Assembly (NCBI GenBank): GCA_020205615.1
Contig: CM035163.1
Coordinates: 135,193,575 to 135,257,574, forward strand
DNA: 64,000 nt
Reading direction: 5' to 3'
From: Panax quinquefolius
Taxonomy: Eukaryota > Streptophyta > Magnoliopsida > Apiales > Araliaceae
How positions within the stretch are numbered: the first letter of the stretch is position 1; each line of letters opens with the position of its first letter. The position numbers and the translations under genes are program-made. The notes beneath the pieces were generated by a model that did not search any database, was not told where the DNA came from, and was given only the letters and a program-made list of their open reading frames with translations. Of this stretch, positions 10,848 through 22,472 are shown piece by piece.

Positions 10848-11543
10848 ACGCTAAATATGGTTGACCAATTAAAAAACGATGTCATATTAGTTAAGTTCAA
10901 TGTTTTTCTTTAGTTTTTCAAGCTCCGCAATATTAAAGTGCGGATGCCCAATAATAGAGATACGTTCTTTAAAGAGTTGCAACCAATGAAGAAGAATTAT
11001 TAAAGCTCTGAATTCACCAACAACACCCGCTCCTTCTCTTCAACGTAAATAAACGAAAACCAATAGAAAATTACAATCTTTATAACCTCCAAATAAGTGA
11101 AATAAAAAATTAAGGGTTGAAGAAAAGAAAAACTCACATGATAAAAGGAAAGATTTGGGCCAAAATCACCGTGTTCTTTTACTCGATTAATAGAAATTTT
11201 CGAAGAAATCAACCACAATTGCCTTATAACCTCCTAATAAAAGCTGAAGCACTGTATTGCTTCCAATATATTTTGTTCCTCCTATCACCAATATACTCTG
11301 CGATGCCATTAGAAACAATTAAAATACTGAAGAATTTTCTTTTAAAAAAAACTTGCCTATACATATGTGTGTGTATGCAGAATTTTGTATATAATATATA
11401 AATAAATTATAATTATAATTATAATCTGTGTTCTTGATCTGAAGAACGGAACAAAATGGTGAATTCAGAGCTTCAAGAGCCATTTGAGAGATTTATGAGT
11501 TTAGAGAGAGAAAGTAAACAGGTTTTTTTATTTATTTTAGTTC

Positions 11544-11576
11544 TCATTAATTCACAATCATAGGGTGAATTAATGA
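11544..11576. repeat. Perfect 12-bp hairpin
   Basis: TCATTAATTCAC (11544-11555) and GTGAATTAATGA (11565-11576) are exact reverse complements with a nine-base loop. It could be a transposon foldback or part of an unannotated UTR; no coding region touches it. Confidence 0.6.
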
Positions 11577-12112
11577 ATTAAGTCTTAGAGTGAAATAATT
11601 ATTTGACATCCGCTGTTGCGGAGCCTAGAAAATTAAAAAAAAATGAATTTGACGTTATTTCTCAATTGGTCAGTCATACTTGACCTCTGTATATTTATTC
11701 TCATTAATTACAACATATTTGAAAATGGAACTTTTTACATATTTATTCTCATGAAGTATTAACTACAGCATAGCTAGCAGCTGTAATTGAAGTTGTGATG
11801 GGCAGGGCATATATAATATATTGGCATAAGCAAAACAGAACCGCTTACATGCATCCATCTTCTCAGCACCCATGAAGGTGAGTAGGTGACAGGAAAGCAA
11901 AGCATACCATTATGTATGAAGTAAAAAACCAAACTAAAAAACCAAACAACTTTACCAAAATAGTAGATACTATAACCTATATTTCTCTAAACAATATTAC
12001 TCCATTATATTACAATGCATGCATGGGAAAATTTTGTGAGGTTAGTTAGTTTAATAGTAAGATAAAAGTGGAACTTCTGAAACTTTACTGACTGTAAAAT
12101 GAGTAAACAATT

Positions 12113-12420
12113 AGGGCTCGATTCGTACTCGTTCGACTAAAAGTTCGATTCGAACTCGACTCGAAATATAGATGAGTCAAATATGAGCTCATTTTAAAAT
12201 TCGATAAATTACTCGAACATTCTCAAATTATAATTTTCTATTGATACTCGGATCATATTCGTTCGAAAAGTTCAAACTGCTCGGACTCGATTCGGAATCG
12301 TACTCGACTCGGTAGCTAAATGAGCCTCAATCAAACCTTATTTTATACTCGATAAACTGTGTGAACCAAATCTAAGCAACTCAATACTCGGATCGACTCA
12401 ATTTGATTATGTGTTTTTGG
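12113..12420. repeat. ACTCG/TTCGA-rich dispersed repeat upstream of the PPR gene
   Basis: Repeated words such as ACTCG, GATTCG and TTCGA occur throughout, in contrast to the AT-rich neighbours. Similar wording occurs at 10490-10680. It ends just before the PPR start codon and so occupies the place where the promoter would be. Probably an old transposon-derived repeat; the family is unknown. Confidence 0.5.
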
Positions 12421-12442
12421 CTCACGGTCCCAGAGATCGGAA

Positions 12443-14345
12443 ATGGGAAGGGGAAGGGGAAGGGGAAGCCTCCTTATTCTTCATCGGGTTGCTTTTACTT
12501 TGAGCTCCACCATATTACCAACGATTATAACAGCTAATCACCCCCCTGCAGGAGGTAAATCTCTGCTCAATTTCTTCTTATTCAATCCATTTTTCTTTCA
12601 TACATCTACTGCTCCAAAATTCACAAACCCTAACCCCAATCCCAAGCGTATAGGCAGAGATTCTCTGCAAAGATTCTTCTTTGGAGAAATGCAAATCCGG
12701 TTCCATAATCTCGATGATGCTCTTGTTTTATTCGATCGTATGCTTCAAATGCGACCTCTCCCGTCTGTAATCGATTTCAATCAACTATTAGCGGCTGTCG
12801 CAAAAATGAAACACTACTCCGTTGTTGTCTCTTTGTTCAGATATATTTGTGCTTTAACCAATCCGGTGGTTCCGGTAGATGTAGTTACCATAAATACCGT
12901 TATAAACTGTTGTTGTCACTGTAATCGAGTTGATTATGGGTTTTCTCTATTGGGTGGGATCTACAAACGTGGTTTCATGCCAAATGTTTCTACCTACACC
13001 ACTCTGATAAGGGGGCTTCTTTCAGCAAATAAGTTTGTGGAGGCTGAGGAATTGTTCAAAAAGTTGATAAGGACAAAAGAAACTGAACCCGATGTAGTTA
13101 TGTATGGGACCATTATAAATGGGCTTTGCAAAATAGGCAACACTTCCATGGCCATTAGGTTTCTCAGAATAATGGAAAAAGGAAGTTGTGAACCAGATAC
13201 CGTAATTTATAGCACCATCATTGATAATTTGTGTAAGGACAAACTAATAGATGATGCTTTGGATCTTTTCTCTGAAATGATTGGTAAAGGTATATCGCCA
13301 AATGTTTACAGCTATAATTCATTAATTCAAGGCCTATGCAACTTTGGTCGATGGACAGAGACTGATCGAATGTTAAGAGGGATGGCCGGCATGAAAATCT
13401 CTCTAGATATGCATACTTTCAATATACTGGTGGATGCGCTTTGCAAGGAAGGTAATGTAAAAGAAGCAGAGCATGTGGTCGAACAAATGATTCAAAGAGG
13501 CGAGAATCCTGATGTAGTCACCTACAATGCGCTCATGGATGGGTATTGTTTGCGAGGCGAAATGGATGGAGCATTGGCACTGTTGAATACCATGATGAAT
13601 GAGGGGATAGGGCCCGATAATTGTAGCTATAACACTTTGATAAATGGATATTGCAAGAACCTAAAAGTAGATAAAGCTATGGATCTCTTTCGAAAAATGC
13701 CTAGTGAAGGTTTGAAACCCACAATTGTAACTTACAACTCTATTTTAGATGGGCTATTTAAGATGGGTAGACATGGTGGCCTTTAGATTTTTTAATGAGA
13801 TGCAGGCTCAAGGCCATAAACCAGATATTTTGACATGCAGCATCATATTTGACGGCCTTTGCAAGAACCATTATGTGGATGAAGCGTTGTCCTTGTTTCA
13901 TGCGATGGAATGTAATGGTTTAATTCCAGATATTGTTACTTATAATATCCTCATTGATGGATTGTGCAAAGATAAAAAGCTTGACAAGGCAAGAAATCTT
14001 TTTGATAGCCTTCCTTCAAAAGGGTTGCAACCAAATACTAGGGCATACACAATGATGATCCGAGGACTTTGTAAAGAAGTACTACTCAAAGAAGCAAATG
14101 AGCTACTTGTGGAAATGGAAGCTAATGATTGCTTGCCAAATGATGTCACATATAACACTATTATTCAGGGATGTTTTCAAAATAAGAAGTATAATGAAGC
14201 AAGTGTACTCGTAGAAAAAATGGTTGATAAGGGCTTTTCAGCAGATGCATCTACCACCTTCATGGTACTGGATCTACTCTCAAGGAAAGAACATGATCCA
14301 ACTCTACTTGCTATGCGTCAGAAGTTTTTGCCTACAAGTAGATGA
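12443..14345 (+). CDS. P-class PPR protein, restorer-of-fertility-like, with one frameshift
   Basis: P-class PPR proteins bind organelle RNA one base per 35-residue helical repeat. An open frame runs 12443-13786 (447 residues); a second, 13749-14345, continues the same repeat series one base out of register, so the two form one gene of about 630 residues with a frameshift at about 13770-13784. The N-terminus (MGRGRGRGS, then a hydrophobic, Ser/Thr-rich, acid-poor stretch of about 70 residues) looks like a mitochondrial or plastid transit peptide. From about residue 90 I count roughly 15 PPR motifs with repeated units such as DVVTYNALMDGYC and DIVTYNILIDGLCKD. No intron is needed, as is usual for this family. 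The repeat style resembles Rf-like PPRs that silence mitochondrial sterility transcripts; target RNA unknown. The start is the first ATG of the frame, followed by GGGAAG repeats. A one-base sequencing error or a recent pseudogene would look the same. Confidence 0.88.
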
Positions 14346-15707
14346 CTTACATCACTGGATCTTTAGATTACAGTGCAAGCTCCAGGTTAAATGGTTTCCA
14401 CTCTTTTTTGTAAGTAAATCTTTTAGACTGCACAGTCAAATAACAGATTCTAGCCTTGTTGGTAGTTCTCAGTAAATATATGGAAAGGAATATAATGTGT
14501 TGTCATCGTACTGTGTTGAAGTTTCTTTTCTTTCTGCTCAAAAGAACATACCTGGATGTTGCAAGATGCTCTTGTTGTCCTGCGTCTACCTTTTCCAGTT
14601 TCTCATACTCTTTTTGGATTATGTTTACTATTTTTGAGAGCTGTTATGCGTTGTCTATATATTATGTGTGTGTGAGTTGAATCCTTATTGTTGTGCTCAT
14701 CACACTAAAAGTGAAAAAGCAAATGCGAATATTTGATGACATCTTAAGTAAGTTTTTCAGCTTATGTAGATAAATGTCGGCAACTTTGGACAAAATCTTG
14801 AGACCAACGATGAAGTAAGAACATTTTGTGGGAGATTTGATTCCAAGAGTAACGAATTAATTCATGTTGAAGGCTGGCATGGCCTTTAGAGTGATATTAA
14901 CTCTACTCTTTATATAGAATATGCCAGTTTCTTGTGATACATGTTCCTCTATGTAACTGCGAAGAAAGAAGAAAATCTCAGGTTTGGATTTTCTGTAATA
15001 GTTCAGTTTCTTCGTGCTTTTCTTTTTGGCAGTACACGACTACACGTAATTTCAGATTCTTTGCAATTAATAGTTAAAGAATATTTATATCGGCACTTGT
15101 AATCATGCAATAAATGATATCCTGGGGACTTTACACCAAAAATAATACTTTGTCACTCCTAATGAAAAAGTCAGAAATGCCATGAGTTTCCATACATTCT
15201 GACCCATAAAATGAGTCCCTGTTTGCAAAATTTGTAAACCTTAATGATATATTTTTAATTTTTCTTTCATGTTTATCCCTAAATAAGTAAATATAGCAGG
15301 TGTTTAATTAGTAGTGGTGGCATCATAGCGAAATTTAGAAGTTAGACTAAAACACATTGCGTCATTTATGCCAACTATCATGAGCTATTTTTGTCGAATA
15401 TATTTTATTTATATTTATTTATTTAATTTTATTTATAATTTTCTTTTTGGGTTGCAGATGAGACTCTTTATGTGGTATTATCAAATAGAAAACTGTCTGG
15501 AAGAATCAATGACATAAGAATGGTCTCAGATGGAGTTCAGTTGCCTCTTGCTGATGATTATTGTTGGCGTATGCTAATTTACTGCCTTTGGAAAATCAAT
15601 GATATAAAAAATTGTCACTGCTGATTTTTTGTAATATATGATCAAGAAACTTCCTTTTTTTGGCATGGGTTGTAGAGAGCAGATTCTCTGTTCCCAAATT
15701 TCATGTT
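14346..15707. other. 3' flank of the PPR gene; no further gene
   Basis: AT-rich. The first several hundred bases are the likely 3' UTR. Short frames (14224-14475, 14456-14680) show no family likeness. A possible 3' UTR intron could end at the TTGCAG near 15459, but this is not testable here. Confidence 0.45.
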
Positions 15708-15819
15708 CCTCTTGTGTCTCCCATTTAAATTTTGACACATGTCCTTTTATTTAATTTTAGAATTAATTAGTGTTAAGTAAAAAATTAAGTGTCAAAATTT
15801 AAGTAGAAGACACTTGAGG
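15708..15819. repeat. Foldback element with ~31-bp arms
   Basis: 15708-15738 and 15789-15819 are imperfect reverse complements (about 26 of 31 positions, with a perfect TTAAATTTTGACAC-type core). The 50-base AT-rich loop and size fit a small MITE. Confidence 0.6.
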
Positions 15820-15941
15820 AGCAGAATCGTTGGACAAGAATCAGCTTCTAAATTGTATGGTTTAATATATGTTTTTGTGTAATTTGCAAGGGGTGTTCAC
15901 CAACTCCTACAGATCAATATAGAAAGCCAAAAGAAATAATA

Positions 15942-16208
15942 CTCCTTCCGTCTAAAATTCTTGGTTAACTTTTTGCACATATTAAAAAAGAGGATAAAAA
16001 GATAAAATTGTCCATATTTAAATTCTCATTTAATTGCATAATTTTCTGCACATTTATAAATATGCATATAAAATAGAAATATAACAAATAATAATAAAGG
16101 TATTATAAGCAAATTATTGTAAAAAAATAAATCATTTAAAATAAGTAGACATTTAACTTGAGATTACCTGAAATAGTAATAAAGATTTTTATTCTAGGAC
16201 GAAGGGAG
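15942..16208. mobile_element. Stowaway-like MITE (267 bp) with TA target duplication
   Basis: Starts CTCCTTCCGTC and ends GACGAAGGGAG, flanked on both sides by TA. The CTCCxTCCGT terminal inverted repeat and TA duplication are those of Tc1/mariner-derived Stowaway MITEs. Non-coding. Confidence 0.8.
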
Positions 16209-16276
16209 TAGTAGATAGTATTATTCTGAGAATTCGCGATGACCCGAGAATCGAATGGGGAGAGAGAATCGAGAGA

Positions 16277-16451
16277 ATTCTCATTTAATTTGCACATTAC
16301 TAGTGATACTCCATAAATATGCATAAAGAATAGAAATATAACAATTAATAATAAGGGTATTATAGGCAAATTATTATAAAAAAATAGATCATTTAAAATA
16401 AGTTGATATTTAACTTGAGATTACTTGAAATAATAATAAAGACGGAGGGAG
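16277..16451. mobile_element. Truncated second copy of the same MITE
   Basis: Matches the right two-thirds of 15942-16208 (CTCATTTAATT to the GACGGAGGGAG terminus) and ends next to TA. The left end is missing. A third fragment of this family is split by the next element (16461-16478 and 18797-18812). Confidence 0.7.
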
Positions 16452-16478
16452 TAGTAGGGAGTTTTGAAATAATAATAA

Positions 16479-18796
16479 GGGTTAAGTTCAGATGACCACC
16501 TGGGGTTTGAGAGGTTTTCCACTTAACCACCTGTAGTCAGTAAAGCTACATTTAAACACCCGACCTTTTGAGTTAAAGTGAAAACGTCACATTTTCCATC
16601 CAAGTTAACTGTGCGTGTATGTCAGACGCCAAAAGCGCGTAAGAAGGATTGTAAATATCTAAAATACCCTCTTCTTCCTCATTATCTTCCTCGTTATCTT
16701 CAGTCTCCTCTCTTCTTCATCATTCATGAAACCCAAATTGTTTCATCTCATCATCATCCCTTCTTTTTCTTCTCAATCTATCTTCAAATCGTAGTAGGAT
16801 TCCCAATTTTCTAGGGTTCTTCCTAATTTCAAATCCACCCAAAGAAGCTGTGCACGAATTTTCTAGGGTTAGTAATGGATGAAGATTGAACAAAACCCAT
16901 TCTTTGATGGGTTTGGGTTAAAATCCGTCGAGTCCGAGTTTCGATGTCGGACGGATTCTACACTTTAAGCTTAAGCTTGCGGGGTGGACTCGCTTCATTG
17001 GGATCGAGATAGAGAGAATGGGGTAAATGATTTCTACATTAATGGGGTATATGATTTCTACACTAATGTTGATACTTTTCTTGAAAACCCTTTTCCCCAA
17101 AATTATTGTTTTGATGAGTTTCCCAAATTTCCATTTGATCGACAAACCTTTAATTGTTCCCCGAATTTTATACCCCATTTGGAGATGGAGTTTTATCGAC
17201 TCAGAAGTCGCCATTCATCTACCAACAAACTTGATACTCCATAAATTTTTTAAGAAGATTGTTCATTCATGTCAATTATTATTGGTGATTTGGAGGTAGA
17301 AGTCATTGCTTACTTGTTGTAAAAGTGGAGACAATTCAGTCCTCAAATACCCATTTTCAATATGGGTATTTGGTCGAAAAAAGAGTACTCAAATAAGAAA
17401 TTGAATGGGCGGTAAGCGCCCATCAAAAAATCTAATGGCAGAAAGAAGGTTTTAGTGCATTTCATTTTTTTCCTCTTATGGTTGTATTTTTTGTTCAAAA
17501 ATTAAGTGATGTTGGTCATGAAGATTAATGTCTCTTTTAATCAATTGATGCCTCCTTTAATTGAAGCTTGACAACCTCACGCTTATTCATTGTGTCTTGA
17601 TATAAATTTTAACTATAAGCTCGCAACAGAATTGAAGGAAAGAATTGAAGCGAGTGAAGGAGAAGAGTCGCAAGGATGGAGTCTTTACAATGTAGAGTGA
17701 ATTCAAGAATGAGATGATGGACATTCGTGAGGATTTTGTTACCATTCATGGAGTAATGCTTCGTTCAAAGAATGTTTTATGCTTGAAATCCTTTCTCATA
17801 TAGGGTGGAAATTGAATGATAAGCTTCTGAAAGGGCAGAGGAATCAGAGTAAAGGAATGAATGACTGGTGGTGCTTTGGGTAATGGAAGAGGGGTTGAGA
17901 CGTTGAGTAGCTGCTGTTCGTAGGTGAATGCAATGTCTCATTGATGAACAGAGGCAATGATGAAGTGGGTCCAAAATGGCCTAATTGATGTGCGTTCAAG
18001 AGTTTCTATATATACATGCTCTGTTTTTTTGGTAGGATCATTCGTCGTTGCATTTCCTCATGCTCTTCATAAGCTTCAGGTAGTCAAATTCCAAAATTTA
18101 ATTTATGAATTATAGAATGAAGAAAGAGTTCTCAATACAAAAGTTTTGATAGATACAATGCAATTGTAAATCAGTATATGGTAAATACATTGCAGTTTTG
18201 TTAAGGTTGCAGATGGAGTCGGTGGTAATGTGATCAAGTGAAGTTAAATTTTTTTAATGAGATTCAATATTGAAATACTATCTGTGTGATTCTATGGAGA
18301 TGCTCTTATTTTTTAAGTGTCAATTGCTTGAGTTCTGTGGATGGTGCGTTGAATAGGAATGAAGATGGGTCATTCAACCACAGCAAATTACAAGATTGTT
18401 TATGTCCTTCGCCATATTTGCATTACTCTATTGCTTGTTAGTCTTTAAAAATGGTAAGGATAATGATTAAAAAATCCAGTTGAATACTGAGCATGGATTC
18501 GTTTCTGATTTTATCCTCCCCCTCATCTTGCAAATTTCTTCTCTTTGAATTATCAAATAAAACTTTCTTTACCAGTTATTCCTCCCTTTATGTTTTTCCC
18601 TAGCATCTTCTCTCATCTGCCGTTTATATATAAGAAGGGTAATTAAGTCTTTATCCAATTTAAGTAACAGAGTTATGACAGAAAGCACTTTTTCACTTTA
18701 ACTCAAAAAATCGGGTGTTTAAATGTAGCTTTACTGACTACAGGTGGTTAAGTGGGAAACCGCCCAAACCCCAGGTGGTCATCTGAACTTAATCCT
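16479..18796. mobile_element. TIR DNA transposon, MULE-like, 2.3 kb, with 8-bp TSD
   Basis: The left end (GGGTTAAGTTCAGATGACC, from 16479) and the reverse complement of the right end (to 18796) match over about 110 bp, through the TAACCACCTGTAGTCAGTAA and GCTACATTTAAACACCCGA blocks. AATAATAA stands directly on both sides (16471-16478, 18797-18804). Joining the flanks restores the MITE terminus AATAATAAAGACGGAGGGAG, so it inserted into a MITE copy. Long TIRs and an 8-9 bp duplication point to the Mutator superfamily. Inside, 16930-17250 has broken frames weakly recalling the N-terminal domain of plant MULE transposases (SDGFYTL..RGG, YINGVYDFY), but no catalytic domain. An 11-bp perfect hairpin lies at 17344-17372. 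Confidence 0.72.
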
Positions 18797-19297
18797 AATA
18801 ATAAAGACGGAGGGAGTAGTATTAAATTTCACATAATATGTATAACATCAATTCCGCATGAGTTCATCTAAAGAATTTATTAGTAAGTGGAATGAGAATG
18901 CTCGAGGCAACTTGTATGTGAACACTTATAAGTCTTTGTTTTCATCAGTCTTTATTAACGTGTCTGCGTGCAAATTCTGGCCGGAAATTAAAGGATTGTT
19001 TAATAAAACTGAATGAAAAGTTCTGAATGTATAAAAAAATCTGAATGAGCTGAATGGAGTAGAAGATCTAAATACGGAATGAAATGATGTGTTTGATAAT
19101 TGTCTGTCTAAAACATGTGAATACGTGTATTATCCTATTTTAACTTTTTGGGCTGTTATGAACAAATTTATTATATAATTATAAATAAACAATGTTATCT
19201 TATATCTAAGAAAATTTAAATATAAACTTTTGACCAATATTTAATGAAGTATACTATTAAAAATATAATTTTAGGAATAAAACACTAAAAAATATTA

Positions 19298-19554
19298 CTC
19301 CATCCGTTCCTTAATATAGGTTGTTTTAGAGTTGTGCACAAGTATTAAGGAAATGATTGTATAGCATTAACTATAATATCAATTGTCTATATTGCCCTTG
19401 TACTGAACAGAAAATAGTGAAAAAACCAAAGTTACATTTAATACTTGGGATAATATTGAAAACTAAGCAATTAATGCTTACTTGAAATTCTCAAACGACT
19501 TATATTAAGGAACAAAAATATTTCTCTAAAACGACTTATATTAAGGAACGGAGG
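19298..19554. mobile_element. Second Stowaway-type MITE (257 bp)
   Basis: Begins CTCCATCCGTTCC and ends GGAACGGAGG, flanked by TA on both sides. The ends pair over about 30 bp, including TTCCTTAATATA and its complement TATATTAAGGAA. A different family from the one at 15942. Confidence 0.8.
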
Positions 19555-20174
19555 TAATAATAACATTCTATAGTATATAAAATCAAAACAAAAGACTACA
19601 ACAACATTTATTAAATTGGTTATCCAATTTGTTAAACAAAAATAAAAAATAATTTGTTCATAACAAAATTTGTTTACAATAGTAAACGGGATGGATATAC
19701 AATAATGTAAATTGTAATTGCCTATGAGAGAATGTAAGTAAAAATATCATTTAGCACTACTTCTTACTCATTCAATCATAAATTTTTGGATGAATCGTTC
19801 AGACAAATTCAACGCATTCAGATTTTAAATTTTTTTAAACAAACGATCTGAATAACTTATTCGGTGCCGAAAAAGTAGACACTCAACACTCGTAAGTACG
19901 TATACCGAACATCTATTTGACCCGCTTATCTTGAATTTGCTTATTTAATATATTGTTCCTCCACAGCTTCATAGCTGCAGCTTGATTTGGTGATTTAGTA
20001 ACTAAATGCTGAGGAAAAATTGGAAAACAAAGAAACGAAAAATGGTACTTGGACAAAGCAACTATTGGGAGAAAACAAGTTATCCAAATCTTTTAATTCT
20101 TTAGGATGATGTAAATTCAAGATTCATATATATAGATGCAGATGAGTCTTGAATACTCGTACTGAACAACAATC
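19555..20174. other. Spacer before the nested retrotransposon block
   Basis: AT-rich sequence with no coding frame or clear repeat. Confidence 0.45.
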
Positions 20175-20885
20175 TGTTGGAAATGAGATTTAAAATATTA
20201 AATATTAGAGTATTTTGAGGCTCAATTAAATAAGGGACTCACATTTTGAAAATGTTGGGTCTTTGCACCAATGTGTTCTCCTTAATGAGGAGTATAACTT
20301 GGTATATTTATATGTTCAAATCCATTAAAAATTGAATGAGAAAATTGACTCCAAAGTCACCTACTTGATATGTTGAAAATTACAAAGTCCCACATCGGGT
20401 ACTAAAAAGAAAATTGAAGAACGTATATATGGGATGTTTGCTTAATGGAAAGGATCCCAAGCGGCATCCCACTTTTGTGGAAGGGAGAGGACCTAGCCAA
20501 GACTTGGTTCAAACCCACACGCGCGCCGCCGTACGTCCTTCGGGTTGGGTCGGGTCATAATATATATATCTTTTTTGGGCAAAATCTGTTTATCAGATTT
20601 TGTTTAAACTACGTAGTTTTGATGGCAGTTGTGACCCAACGGTAATAAGTTTATTCTATAAATAAACAAGTAGCCTCCCGTTTCAAAAAGTGTTTTTCCC
20701 TCCAGTCCGTTCCTTCCTTCTAAATTCCGTTCTGCAAATTTTTGTTCCGTTCAAAGGAACTTTCCGTCCTGTTCTTTGTTCTGAAGTTCCTGTTTTGCAG
20801 TAGATTTCCCGTGCCCGTTCCATAGTCTATTCTACGTTTCCCGTTTTCCGTTCGGACTGTAAAATCCCGCTATCTACAAAGTGTT
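20175..20885 (+). repeat. 5' LTR of the host copia element (right edge uncertain)
   Basis: Starts TGTTGGAAATGAG, a typical copia LTR start. A TATA-like box and CCGTTC-rich sequence follow. I could not find an unambiguous CA end next to a methionine-tRNA-type primer site, so the right edge is a guess. Confidence 0.45.
20657..20664 (+). promoter_or_regulatory. TATA-like box of the copia LTR
   Basis: TATAAATA in the presumed LTR, ahead of pyrimidine-rich sequence; position fits a retrotransposon promoter. Confidence 0.5.
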
Positions 20886-21121
20886 GCAGTAAGTTATTTC
20901 CATAGTTTTCTTCATGCATGCATCATTAACATTAATTTAAGTTTAGTACATAACATAAATATTGGTTCAACGAATTCTTAATTTTGTAATGCTACTAATT
21001 AAGAATTGAAATTCGTTTTATCTTGGGAAGCAATTATTCAATTAAGCGCTTAGATCATCGTGGGGAATAAATTTCTTTAAGGAAACTTCATAATTCAAAA
21101 GACTTTGATTTATTCATATTT

Positions 21122-21123
<2 letters not shown>

Positions 21124-21154
<31 letters not shown>
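21124..21154. repeat. TA microsatellite
   Basis: An uninterrupted TA run of about 15 units in the copia leader. Confidence 0.9.
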
Positions 21155-21159
<5 letters not shown>

Positions 21160-21453
21160 TATGTTCTGTTTTATCATATTTATATATATATATATATATA
21201 AATAATATATATATATAATACTATATACAATAACAAAAAAAGCAAATTTATTTTATTTCTGTAATTATAGTTTTATTTAATATAATTCTGTAATGTTGGT
21301 TTTATAAAAGTTTGATTACAGAATTATATAACAAGTATATTAACATGATTCAAATCAACGAGTATTCTGTAATAAAGCAACGGTATCAAATTATTGTGTT
21401 ATGTTTCTTCATTTAATATAAGATACTAAATATATATATACTGTTAGTTAATA

Positions 21454-21456
<3 letters not shown>

Positions 21457-21505
<49 letters not shown>
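21457..21505. repeat. TA microsatellite
   Basis: An uninterrupted TA run of about 24 units in the copia leader, the longest in the window. Confidence 0.9.
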
Positions 21506-22472
21506 TTTTAGTTAGTATATATATACTGTTTGTGCAGTAAGTGCAATAAGTGAGTAAGATTTAACAGAATTTGGAAATTTCCGTTTTAGTCTTTTTGCAT
21601 GTTAACAGTTTAATGCATGATATATATTTCGCAGAAAATATATATATTCTATTTGCATGTTATATATTTCGTACACTGTCATATTAAAGTGGATATTTGC
21701 ATGTTATATATTCCTGTAATCTGTTTATTGCATGTTACCATGCCATGCATACTGTTTTTCTTGTCATGCATTTAAGTGTTTGTGTTTAAGTGAATTTTCA
21801 AATATTGCCATGCATGATAAATGCTGTTAAGTATTTGCTTGCAGTGATTCATTTAACTGATTGATTACAAAACACCTGTTGCAATAAAGAAAAAATTGCA
21901 TCTCAAATATTACAAGCGTGCATGTTAATAAGCAAAAACTGATTCATGCAACGACCATATTTCAATATTATTATATTCTGTAATTATTTGCATGTTAATA
22001 TAATAGTTTATTTTGTTGCATATTAAATATATAATAATATATGAATAATTTATTGCAATTATTGTTATTGCAAATTTACTATAATTATTATTGACTGCAA
22101 TTATTGTTATTGCAATTTACTGCGATTACTGAAATTTACTGCAAAGAAACATAATAACCTGCATGTTGCATTATTATGTTGTAGAATTGCTTGTATATTT
22201 ATTACCTGCATGATTGCATGTTAATACGTGTCCAACTTTTGATTACATCAAAATAGTAAATTAAAGTTGTAAATAAGATTTGTCTACAAAAGAAATTTGT
22301 AAAAATTAAAGTTGTAACGGTATTTGTTTAACAGAAATTCTATAAACATAATTTTCAAACAAAATTTGTTGTTTGAAATTTTGCAAACAAAATTTGTTGT
22401 TTAAATTCTGTTAAACTTTGTACAACAGAAATTTATTTATGTTTATTAATAGTTTATTCTTATATAACAAAA

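Larger units (their letters stand above)
9865..12112. other. Intergenic spacer between the carrier relative and the PPR gene
   Basis: AT-rich, no credible coding frame. It holds several foldback structures (listed separately), a purine/GC-richer patch at 10490-10680 with repeated CGAG/GAGTCG words like that at 12113-12420, and small stems with TCCGCA/TGCGGA (10926-10946) and TCCGC/GCGGA (11611-11624). Confidence 0.5.
20886..22472 (+). other. Long AT-rich leader of the copia element
   Basis: Non-coding sequence between the LTR region and the gag ATG. It contains TA microsatellites (21124-21154, about 21175-21220, 21457-21505) and about eight occurrences of TGCATGTT (near 21597, 21654, 21698, 21729, 21919, 21989, 22160, 22215). 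Direct repeats of AACAAAATTTGTTGTTT lie at 22360-22405. Confidence 0.6.

Noticed and set aside
11000..11401. Frames of 72 and 94 codons on opposite strands between the carrier relative and the PPR gene
   Set aside because: They overlap each other, are AT-rich, have no family likeness and no splice or regulatory context.
14224..14680. Frames after the PPR gene (83 and 74 codons)
   Set aside because: The first overlaps the PPR end in another frame; neither shows PPR motifs, so they are not a continuation of the gene.
17777..17974. Minus-strand frame 17777-17974 (65 codons) inside the MULE-like element
   Set aside because: No recognisable domain, composition like the surroundings; not enough to call a captured gene.
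21376..21400. GGTATCAAATT as a possible copia primer site, which would move the LTR end to about 21380
   Set aside because: The match to the Met-tRNA site is short, and no TIR-matching CA end stands before it.
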